Shown here: in pieces, positions 50,058 to 60,249 of the stretch | How positions within the stretch are numbered: position 1 is the first letter of the stretch | Layout of the letters: each line of letters opens with the position of its first letter | Origin: Cryptomeria japonica | Taxonomy: Eukaryota > Streptophyta > Pinopsida > Cupressales > Cupressaceae | Direction of reading: 5' to 3' | DNA: 64,000 nt | Assembly: GCF_030272615.1 (NCBI RefSeq) | Contig: NC_081414.1 | Coordinates: forward strand, 823,419,896 to 823,483,895 | Notes under the pieces: generated by a model | Database searches by the model: none | Told to the model about the DNA's origin: nothing | Seen by the model: the letters and a program-made list of their open reading frames with translations, nothing else | Made by a program: the position numbers and the translations under genes

Positions 50058-51696
50058 GGTGAGCGCAAAAGTGAGGTTGAAATAGGGCTATAAAGAGGGA
50101 TACATAGAGGGGTAAGAGTGAGATAGAAATTGGTAAAGAGATAGATATAGAGATAGAGAAGAAGATGAAGATATAGATGGAGTCAAAGATAGAGATGGAG
50201 AATGGGGAGAGGAAGATGGAGAGAAGAAGAGACATATAAGAGAGACACGGAGAGGGGAGAGGAATATATAGATATGGAAGGGAAAAATAAATAGTTGGAG
50301 AGAGGTGCATATATAGAAAGATAAAGATATAGAAATGAAATGATATAGAGAGAGGGAGAGATATAGTGGTAGAGAGAGATAGAGATAGAGGGATAGATGA
50401 AAGAAGTGATAGGGAGAAATAGATATAGAGAGGAAAAGAGATATAGGTATATAGGTCCAAAAGAGGGAGAATGAAAGAGAGATGGATGGATAGAAGGAGG
50501 CATGTCTAGAGATTAGGGGGAGAAATGAAGATAGAGAAAAACAGGAGTCAAAAAAGATAGAGCAAGGGAGACAGGGATATACAAAGATGGGAAGAGGGAG
50601 AGAGATAAATAAATGGACAAATAGAACTAGAGAGAGGATGACATAAATATATATATATATATATATGAAGAGAAAGAGAGAGATATAGAGATATAAAGGA
50701 ATAAAAATTGAGAGAGGTAGAGATATAAATAGATAAATAGGGAGATAAGGAGGGAATGAGGGAGGGAGATATGGAGAGAAATAGTGAGGAGGATAAGATA
50801 AAGAGAGGGATGGCCAAGAGAGAGAGTGGGCGAAGTTGATGTAGATAGAGGAAAATATAGATAGATAGAGACGGATACAAAGAGAGAGAGATGGAGATAT
50901 ATTTCTAGAAGAGATAGATAAACAAGATGAAAAGAAATGGAGAGAAATATAGAAAAAAAATATATTTGTGCAAGAGATTTGGAGAAAATGAGAGAGGGAT
51001 CCAAGAGTGAGGGAAATTAGTTGACAAAGACAAGTAATAGAGAGAGAAAGGTTTACAATTTAGAGAGAGGGGGAGAGATAAAGAGGGGGAACATAGAGAT
51101 ATAGAGATAGAGAAAGAGAGAGGGAAAAACATGGAGTGTGTGTATATACATTAGATAGAAGAATTAGAAAAATATAAAAAGCGGGACCAATGGGGAGATA
51201 GGGAGAGAAGTAATATATAAGGATATAAAGAGATAGATATAGGGATCGAAAGGATGTAAAGAGTAAATATAATTTATAAAATATAGAGGGGAGGAGAAAG
51301 AGGGAGAGATGGAAGGTGAGAAAAAGGGGGAGAGTGAGAAATAGAGAGAGAAAGATGGTGATAATTAGAGAGGGAGAGATAGAGAGATAGAAAGATAAAG
51401 ATATAGTAAGTGATATATGGAGAGGTAGAGAGGGATATGGAGAGAGTGAGAGAAATGAAGGAAGATGAGTGTGTAATATCTAGAGATAGGGATGGAGAAA
51501 TAGATTGGAGTATGTATTTGTGTGAGTGAGCGAGATATAGATATAAAGATTTGAAGGGAGTTTAAGACAAAATGTGTGTGAGTAAAAGATATATAGAGAT
51601 AGATATAAAGAGGAAGAAATATACAAAAAATAGATAGGGGGAGAGGGAGAGAGATGATATTGAAGTAGAGAGATATAAATAATAGGGAGTGAGAAG

Positions 51697-51743
<47 letters not shown>

Positions 51744-51810
51744 AATGATAGAAGGGGAGAAGAGAGAGACATAGGGAGATATAGATAAAGGAGAGAGATG
51801 GAGATGGTGA
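50058..51810. repeat. Purine-rich GAGATA tract (copy B)
   Basis: Counterpart of 43801-45612. Contains a pure (GA)n run at about 51700-51739 that is not seen in copy A. Confidence 0.9.
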
Positions 51811-52153
51811 TAATAATCAAATTACATGTTGCCATCAACATAACTCTCCAAGGACATATGATATCCTTAAATTATTGGCATGAAATGAGTAATCAAAAGT
51901 TAGTTACTCTTTCTTTCTCTCTCACTCTACACATTTAATTTAGGTGCTAAGTTAAAATTTATTTTATTATATAAATTAGAATAAGATTTAAATATAATTA
52001 TTCTATAATAAGTAAAATTTAAATAAGAGAAAATGTATAATTCTAATATCTTTTAATTATTATTTTTAATTCCATTAAAAAACACAAATAATTAGAATAC
52101 AATTTAAGCTTTATAAAAAATCAACCCTTAAAAGAAGAAGTAGAAAAATTAGA

Positions 52154-52499
52154 ATAAATAAAAAAATAATAGAATATATAATAAAAGAAGATAATATTAA
52201 AATAAATTAGTAAGAAAAGAAAGACTTTAATTCAAAATATAATTATGAACTATCATTATTAAAATTTTAATAGGACAAATAATTATAGATTAAATTATAA
52301 TAATTTTTAATTATTATAAAAAGACATAATTAATTGAAATAAATTTTCAACTTAATGAAAAATTAACTCCTAATAAATGATATTAAAATATATATATTTT
52401 AGTTTTATTATAAAAGATCTCTTATTTAAAATTAATAAAATTTAAGCGATTAATTCTATAGTCTTCATTCTTCTCCCCAATTTTAAACCATCGATTTCA
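52154..52499. other. AT-rich DNA, no gene seen
   Basis: Non-coding sequence between copy B and the LINE fragment. Confidence 0.6.
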
Positions 52500-52696
52500 A
52501 TAAGTAGGTGGTTCACTTCATATAAGGAATGCTTTGACATAATTGATAATATCCATGACTTTGGTGCTTTGGGAATACTCATTTTTGGTCGGATTCATGG
52601 GGTGGATATAAGGCTATTGATAATATCCATGACTTTGCTGCTACTCGTATCCTTCTTGAATCTCATAGAGGACCCCTATTAAACAACTATATCTCC

Positions 52697-53458
52697 CCTT
52701 CAGAGGATGGGGCTTGTTGGCAGTGGATCGAGAAGGAAGATGACAATATCTCGGTAATAGATAAACAAAAACTTATGGCAATTCTTAAATCAAGGAACAT
52801 TGCCTTAGGTTAGGTTGAGGACAAGCTCATCTGGGACGGCTCCCTAAGTGGAGAATACAACTCAAAGGATAGGTACTCTCTCATCTTGAAATCATTTATA
52901 ACACCTATGACTGAGCTTCCCTTGAAACTTTGCTGGGATAAATATTGTCTGCCTAAGGAAGGTATCTTCTCTTGGCTTGCAGTTCAGAACAAGCTCCTAA
53001 CTATGGACAAATTTAAAAGAATGGGCTGTGAGGGCCCTAGTAGATGCCCTCTTTGCAAGGAAGATGAGGAAGACACCAATCATATCCTCCTTAACTGCCC
53101 CTTTGCTCACAAAAGTTGGATCTGGCTCACCAACAAACTTGAATGGTCTGCGTCCTTCCCCCACACCATCTTTGGAATGCTCAAGGCATGGCCTCTCCTT
53201 AGGCATGGCTATCTCTTTGAAGGTTTATGGACAACTCTTCCTTCTTCCATTATGTGGGAACTATGGAAAGAGAGAAATAGATGTCTCTTTAAGAATGAAA
53301 AACTAGAGGTTCCTAGAATCATTAACAGGATAGAGTCAGCTATCACTGAGCTCATGAACAACCGACTATCATCAAGCACATTGAAGAATGCCTCTATCAC
53401 TTATTGGGATGAAAAGATGATAAAACATTGGGAAGGCTTATCCTTTCCTCCTTTGTAG
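52697..53458 (+). pseudogene. LINE reverse transcriptase C-terminal region with zf-RVT
   Basis: Frame 2 reads IWDGSLSGEYNSKDRYSLI, then GIFSWLAVQNKLLTMDKFK, then CPLCKEDEEDTNHILLNC, a C-x2-C-x8-H-x4-C zinc module of the zf-RVT family, then MWELWKERNRCLFKN. These are standard for the C-terminal part of plant L1 reverse transcriptases. A TAG sits at about 52813. The open stretch from 52886 ends at 53458, and the RNase H continues in another frame, so a frameshift lies near 53430. Confidence 0.85.
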
Positions 53459-53937
53459 GAGATGGTCCTATTGCAAGTCTTCGATCAAGGGATGTGTGCA
53501 GATGGCAGCCCCTAGGCAAAGGTTGGATGAAGCTAAACTTTCATGGGGCATCCCGTGGCAACCCAGGGAAAGCAGGGATAGGATGTGTTGTTCATAATAG
53601 GGAAGGCAAGGAACTAGCAACCCTTGCCTCTCCAGTTGGCATCAACACAAACAATTGGGTGGAACTTATGGCCCTGGTGGAGGGTTTGCATTTATGCGGG
53701 AAACTAGGAGTTAAGAACTTGGAAATTGAAGGGGATTCGGCTATAAATGTCAATGCTCTAAGGAAAGGTAGTATGCCTAATTTGAGACTAAATACTTTGC
53801 TGTCAAAAGTTCTTGACTTATGTAGAGGTTTTGATAGGTTCACATTCAATCATATTTATAGGGAGGGCAATAATAGAGCAGATGAATTGGCCAACTTGGG
53901 AGCCGATGGCATCAATCTCCTATCTATGCCACCTTAA
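53428..53937 (+). pseudogene. LINE RNase H domain with a changed catalytic residue
   Basis: WMKLNFHGASRGNPGKAGIG, NNWVELMAL, LEIEGDSAIN and IYREGNNRADELANLG define the plant RVT_3-type RNase H. Of the four catalytic acids, Glu (VELMAL), Asp (EGDS) and Asp (NRADE) are present, but the first, normally Asp in NFDGA, is His (codon CAT at 53542-53544). The 169-codon frame is otherwise open to its stop, so loss of activity by this one change came before general decay or without it. Confidence 0.85.
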
Positions 53938-54476
53938 GGTGACCCCCTCTTTTGTTTTCCATGTCCTAAGTGGTCATTAGAATGTTTCTCCTTTCATCCC
54001 CTTATGTTTCTCTTGCCCAGACTATGTTTTAACCCCCTTATTTATTCCTCTTCTTTTCCCTTGTATTTACGTATAGATACTCAGACAAACATTTAGTTTA
54101 AATATGCCCATATATCTATTCTCCCAAACTTTACTTAGGTAGTTAGGCTCAATCCATGGTTGGATATAATCATTAAAACACAAATCTCAATCATATATTT
54201 TTATTCCTCTCCTTCATACCCATTTAGTCTTCCATCCTTTAGCCCAAGGAGAGGCCCCTCATCTAATATTTTTGTATATACTTATCTGGGAACTTTCATT
54301 ATCAGACCCTCACCTTGATTCAATCATCCATCCTCATATTCAGCCTCTCATCGGCATATATATATATGCAGGTTTTATCTAACATTCTCACCACCTAGGA
54401 CCCTTTCATGAATTATCTGGGATAGATAAGCACTCTCAATGCATGTAATAATTTTCTCTTTACAGATATATAGGCA

Positions 54477-54479
<3 letters not shown>

Positions 54480-54549
<70 letters not shown>
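54480..54549. repeat. (CA)n microsatellite
   Basis: About 35 uninterrupted units, followed by AT-dinucleotide-rich DNA to 54775. Confidence 0.95.
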
Positions 54550-54557
<8 letters not shown>

Positions 54558-54775
54558 CATCCATACATATATCTATCTTAACACCTATATTAAGTTAGAT
54601 CCTTGATTCACATTTGCAAGTATATATATATATATATAGTCATATATATTCATATTTATATATATACATTTATATATATACATATATATATATATACATT
54701 TATATATATATATATATATATTGATATATTTTTATTTTTATTATTATATATATATTTATTTATTTATATATATTC
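54550..54775. repeat. (AT)-rich simple sequence
   Basis: TATATA and CATATATA runs up to the start of the 890-bp repeat. Confidence 0.85.
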
Positions 54776-56361
54776 TTATTAGTCTCTTGAAGTTTAATGA
54801 TCTTTCATCCTTGAACATCAGCTTAACAAATCATCTTTATGCATCACAACATTACTGTTTAATATCTTCATGTCGTTCTCTGTCTGGAAATAATTGGACA
54901 GAATATGGTTAACACAAATTGACAAGTCTTTGTCCCAATCCAGTTTTGCCTCTGCTCGATTCTTCTCATCATCGGACTCCTGTTTCCACCGACGATACTT
55001 TTATTTTGAATATTACTTCAATCAAGTATCTCCTTATTTCATTGAAATACTGTATTCGGTCACTATGGTTGTTTCCTCACCAATACCCATCTGATATTCA
55101 TTGGGTTTTTATGTTGAAGAAACCTCGAGCTTCGGTGACCTCCTTTATTTTTTCCACCGAAACACTTCTTCCATCAAAATCACCATGCCATGTCAGTGAT
55201 TGGATCTATTGAACCGAAGCCTTTCTTTATCCTCCCTTTTCATCTTCCACCGATAAATTCACATTGGTGAAACCATGCGTATTGGAGGCATGCCTTTTAG
55301 CTTCATCGAAACCTATTTCCTCATCGATATCTTTTATCAATGTAGCTTCCTTTTTTCTAATCAACATTATTCTTTCGATGAGAACATTCCTTTCAGTGAG
55401 TCCTTTTATGTTTCACCAATGGTATTATCTCCTCTAAGACCTTTTCTCGCCGATGAAAACCATCTCTGCTTTCCTCAATATCTTTTGTCGATCGAATTAC
55501 TATCTTCGATGAATCTTTTCTAAAGTTCATCGGTGCTTCCTTTCTTCAATGGCCCTTCTATATCGATGAGACATCTTTGGGTCTCATCGATATTATTTGA
55601 ACCCAGATATCTTAATACGATGGTATTACACCCACTTGATGACTTGTGGGTGACCATGGTATTAATGAGTCTCTTGAAGTTTGCTGATCTTTCATCCTTG
55701 AATATTAGCTTAAATTATCATTTTTATACATCACAACATCACTGGTTTATATCTTCATGCCGTTCTCTATCTAGATATAATTGGACAAAATATGGTTAGC
55801 ACAAATTGACAAAACTTTGTCCCGATCCAGTTTTGCCACTGCTCGATTCTTCTCATCATTGAACTCCTGTTTCTATCGACGATACTTTTATTTTGAATAT
55901 TACTTCGATCAAGTATTTCCTTCTTTCATTGAAATACTGTATTCAGTCACTATGGTTGTTTCCTCACTGATACCTATCTGATATCTATTAGGTTTTTATG
56001 TCGAAGAAACCTTGGGCTTCGGTGACCTACTTTATTTTCTCCACCGAAACACTTCTTTCATCAAAATCATCATGCCCTGTTGGTGAATGGATCTATTGTC
56101 TCACCAAACCCTTTATTTATACTCCCTTATCATCTCCCACCGATAAAGTCTCATCGATGAAACCATGCGTTTCAAAGGCATGCCTTTTAGCTTCCTCGAA
56201 ACATATTTCCTCATCGATATCTTTTATCGATGTAACTACCTTTTTCTTGATCGACATTATTCTTTCGATGAGAATATTCTTTTCAGTGAGTCCTCTTTAT
56301 GTATCACCGATGGTATTATCTCCTCGAAGACCTTTTCCCGCCGATGAAAACCATGTCTGCT
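54776..56361 (+). repeat. ~890-bp tandem repeat, about 1.8 units
   Basis: CTTGAAGTTTAATGATCTTTC at 54786 recurs as CTTGAAGTTTGCTGATC at 55671, and GGTTGTTTCCTCAC at 55066 recurs at 55953, a period of 885-891 bp. Many short dyads of the TCATCGATGA kind. Short frames are not conserved between units. The outer LTR element is inserted at the right end. Confidence 0.85.
56357..56361. other. Target-site duplication of outer element (left side)
   Basis: CTGCT; compare CTTCT at 6789-6793 and the intact site at 55466-55470. Confidence 0.6.
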
Positions 56362-57536
56362 TGTTAGGCCCAATATGGAAAGCTAATATACTAAGAGGGG
56401 AGGGGTGAATCAGTACTTAAAAACCTTTGTTCAACAATAAATTTACTGTTATGCATAAACCAAAAACTATTGTAACATAACATAAAGCTAAAACAAATAA
56501 ATAACAATCATACATGATTCACTCCATAACACATATATTTTGGTTACGCAAAAACTCTTGGTTAGAGAGAAAAACTGTGGTGGGGATGGCACCCACAACT
56601 TCACTACTACAATAATAAAGGTTGCTCGGTTAGAGCTACATGTTTAGCTATTTCTGATAGCTTACCCTATTAGGAGTATCAAGATCATTAGATCTACCTT
56701 GCTAAAGGATTTTACAACACTTATTCTAAATTTTGAACCTGGTTAAAGGCTTTACAATATATAGACTCTGTTAGAGTCTTTTACCCTGTTAGAGGTTTCT
56801 CTTACAACTCAAAATATTACAATAAAATCTTTACAAATATCTACAACTTCACATCTGAAATGTTATAGCAGATTCTATGTGCTCAAAATGAGATTACCTT
56901 GCTTATAGCATACCTTGGTAATCCATAGATTAACTCGGTAAACCCTTCTATTTACTCTATTCCTTGATTGTTCTCTGAAAACCTTCTTAGTGACCTCTAT
57001 GTCTCTGACAGTCACAATACTAAGTGCTTCCTTATCTATCATATATGTCTTGCTTCATATATCTCTATTTTTCCATATTTTTATCCTTAATCCATGTTGT
57101 ATAAATAGATCTCTTATGTCAGTGATCTGTTCATTGCTTCGATCTTACAAACATGATTTATCAAATGAGAACCATAAAAAACATTTCATTGGATAGATGA
57201 CCTCAAGATCATACAAAATCTTTAAGTGCAATTTCCAATGTGATAATGGTTTTTTGTTCCTTGATCTTTGTAACACATTTTCCATGTGTCTAGGTTCAAT
57301 GAATCTGGTAACATGTTTCACTCAATGTGTGTTAACTCGATATATCATTTTTTTTGCTCGGTAGACATAGAGTGTTACTCGGTAGAGAGCTTGGTGTATA
57401 CTAGGCTATGTGACTACTTTCTTCTATAACCGACTGCGCTGTGCTTACCAATTGAATATTTTGGTAGTAGTAACCGACTAGAGTATATAGAATGACTTTG
57501 GACATAAAACTAATGGCAACTTAGTAAGTAGTAACA
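56362..57536 (-). repeat. LTR of outer element (subfamily B), 3' LTR
   Basis: 1,175 bp, TGTTAGGCCC to AGTAGTAACA. Closest by eye to 5611-6788. Confidence 0.9.
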
Positions 57537-57552
57537 ATCTCTCCTTTTGACA
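57537..57552 (-). promoter_or_regulatory. Polypurine tract of outer element
   Basis: Minus strand TGTCAAAAGGAGAGAT, immediately before the LTR. Confidence 0.8.
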
Positions 57553-57898
57553 TTAGTTGAGATGTTTGACAAAAATTCTTTCAAAGTCATTACTCAAAAA
57601 TCTATATACTAACAAAATTTGACTAATCAGACAGTATATACATTTGTCAATAAAATAGTATATTTAGATATCTTCCCCTTATCAATATATTGTACAAAAT
57701 TCTAATTATGCATGCGCTATGATCAATATTCTATATTAAATGCTTGGTTCACTGCTCGGTTCACTGCTCGGTTCACTGTCAAAATTAATTGTGCATTTGA
57801 GACTCTGTTTTGCTCGGTATACTCCCCCTGTATACTACACTCCACTGTTTGATACTTTGATACTATATATATTCCTGCTTTTTGACAAACATCAAAAC
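57553..57898 (-). other. 3' untranslated region of outer element
   Basis: Non-coding. Contains a 15-bp phrase CTCGGTTCACTG repeated near 57745-57778. Confidence 0.6.
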
Positions 57899-58693
57899 TT
57901 AGTTACCATTCGGTGGAGGCAACTGATCAAAAATGGATTTGTACTTTGTCCTTGCATCGGTAAGAGTGACAGAGAGTGAATTATGAGCTGTAATGTCAGC
58001 TAATAGTGAAATTAGTCCATCTAAGGTGCTTCCCTCTGGCTAAGTGGATAGGGAGGTAGCCTTGTTGATCTTCTCTTGAATAAAGGACAAGTGTGGAATA
58101 AATAAGGTTTGAAGAGTCATAATGTCCATCCTTATTTGGTGCTCTTCATTCCTAAGTTCCAATTGTTGAGCCATGAGCTTTTGTAGCTGTGTATAGAAAT
58201 GTTGAATAGAATTTGACTCAGGGGTCAACTTATTTGAGAGATCGGTGATCTCTTTCTCAATCACTTTTGTTTTATTTTTTATATCTTTAATGAATAAAGA
58301 GAATGTACAGACTTTCTGAAATAAATAAAGAATATGCTTGAGTTGACAGGACAACTCAGCAACAAATTTGACAAGTTTTACTTTGCCAATAGTAATGATT
58401 TTCTGTACCTCTTCAATCATTTTAGCAGTGAGCTCTTTGTCCTTTAACTTGCTCAAATATTCAGATGTGTCTACTCCAGATGTCTCTATTTTAGTTAGGA
58501 GTTCATCCAGTTGAATATGGATGGCTGCATCTTTTGACACTGTAGCTTTAGGTAGCATATCTGTTAATAGTGCTTTCACCTTATGAAGTACTTTCTTTTT
58601 CTTTTTAATAGCCATTTGTTTTTCCTATTCAGCTTTGGCTTTTCATAGTTCACCAAATTTAATGAGTGCTTACCCTTTTAATTTGGATATATC
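57899..58693 (-). pseudogene. ORF2 of outer element, C-terminal part
   Basis: Frame from the inner LTR junction (58693) to the natural stop TAA at 57899-57901. It starts with DISKLKG, continuing exactly where the N-terminal part at 1155 stops (VLSNVD), then MAIKKKKKVLHKVKALL, a helical, coiled-coil-like region (ELTAKMIEEVQKIITIGKVK), and ends YKSIFDQLPPPNGN. Four nonsense codons (58667, 58632 and 58623 regions, 58040) but no frameshift. Together with 1155-3683 it represents the same gene organisation as 60250-63633. Confidence 0.75.
58689..58693. other. Target-site duplication of inner element (left side)
   Basis: ATATC; compare GTATC at 1150-1154. The uninterrupted ORF2 at about 61064-61072 reads GATATCCAC. 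Confidence 0.6.
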
Positions 58694-59844
58694 TATTAGG
58701 CCCAATATGGAAAGCTAATGTACTGAGAGGGGAGGGGTGAATCAGTACTTCAAAACATTTCTTCAATAATAACTTAACTGTTATGCATAAACCGAATAGT
58801 GTAATAACATAACGTAAAGTTAAAACAAATAGATAACAATCATACATGATTCACTCCATAACACATATGTTTTGGTTACGCAGAAACTCTTGGTTAGAGA
58901 GAAAAACTGTGGTGGGGATGGCACCCACAACTTCACTACTGCAATAATAAAGATGCTCGGTTAGAGCTACATTTTAGCTATTTCTGATAGCTTACCCTAT
59001 TAGGAGTATTAAGATATGTTAGATCTACCTTGTTAAAGGATTTTACAACACTTAATCTAAATGCTGCACCTGGTTAGAGGCTTTACAATTTATAGACTTG
59101 ATTAGAGTCTTTTACCCTGTTAAAGGTTTCTCTTTCAACTTCACAATATTATAATAAAATCATTACAAATATCTACAACTTTACATCTGAAATGTTATAG
59201 CAGATTCTATGTGTTCAGAATAAGATTACCTTGCTTATAGCATACCTCGGTAACCCACATAGTAACTCGGTAAACCCTTATGTTTACTCTGTTCTTCGAC
59301 TGTTCTCTGAAAACCTTCTCTGTGACCTTTGTGTCTCTGTAATAGTCTTCTCATACTCATATATACATACATAACTCATGCTATATAAATAGATCTCTTA
59401 TGACGGTGATCCAATTCCTTGCTTCGATCTTACAAACATGATTTATTGAATGAATAACCAAAAAAATAATTTCATTGGTTAGATGACCATGAAATCATAC
59501 ACAATCTTCTGGTGCAATTTCCAATGTGATAACGGTTAGATGTGCCTCGATCTTGTAACATGTTTTTGTATGCATGTCCAGGTTCAATGTATCTGGTAAC
59601 ACGTTTCAATCTATGTATGTCAACTTGGTGTGTCATCTTTTCTACTCGGTAGACATAAAAAGATACTCAGTAGATAGCTTAGTGTATACTACATTCTATG
59701 ACTACTTTCCTTCTGTAACCAACTAGACTGTGCATATCGACTTCTCTGTGTATACCAACTACATGATTCGGTAGTGCTAACCGACTAGAATATATAGTAT
59801 GACTTTGAATATAAAAACTAATGGCAATTTGATAAGTAGTAACA
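58694..59844 (-). repeat. LTR of inner element (subfamily A), 3' LTR
   Basis: 1,151 bp. Left end TATTAGGCCC (TG decayed to TA), right end AGTAGTAACA. Closest by eye to 41-1149. Confidence 0.88.
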
Positions 59845-59860
59845 ATCTCCCCTTTTGACA
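59845..59860 (-). promoter_or_regulatory. Polypurine tract of inner element
   Basis: Minus strand TGTCAAAAGGGGAGAT. Confidence 0.88.
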
Positions 59861-60249
59861 TTAGTTGAGATGTTTGACAAAAACTACTTTCAAAGTCATA
59901 AGTCAAAAATCTATGTGCTCACAAAATGACTATACTTGACAATATATACAATAGTCAATGAAATAGTATATTTAGATATATTCCCCTTATCATTATATTG
60001 TACATAACTTTGATTTTGCATGCTCGGTTCTGTGGCTTGTGTGCTTTACTTGCTCTGCATACTCTGCTCAGTATAGTCCCCTATATACAATACTCTGAAT
60101 ACTATATCAAAACTGTATCACTCCCCAAATATCTGCTTGGTATACTGCTCTTCTATTCACTGCATGGTATGCTCCCCCTGTGTATTTACACTCCTATTGG
60201 ATGATACTTTGAATACTATGCACTCCCCCTTTTTGACAAACATCAAAAT
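59861..60249 (-). other. 3' untranslated region of inner element
   Basis: Non-coding DNA between ORF2 stop and polypurine tract, with several CTCCCCCTTTTTGACA-like phrases (60160-60240) that resemble extra polypurine tracts on the minus strand. Confidence 0.6.

Larger units (their letters stand above)
45961..52153 (+). repeat. Tandem duplication, copy B (empty copia site)
   Basis: 6,193 bp matching copy A, minus two deletions (about 1.38 and 0.64 kb) and without the copia element. The empty target at 48507-48511 reads ATCTATGGTTATAAC. No gene. Confidence 0.9.
52500..54479 (+). mobile_element. 5'-truncated L1-type LINE
   Basis: Contains only the C-terminal part of the LINE ORF2 (RT tail with zf-RVT, then RNase H) and a 3' untranslated region. 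Endonuclease and most of the RT are missing, as in typical 5'-truncated insertions. A 78-bp near-repeat of ATTGATAATATCCATGACTT occurs at its left end (52538 and 52616). No clean poly(A) or target duplication was found; the right limit is set at the (AC)n run and is approximate. Confidence 0.75.
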
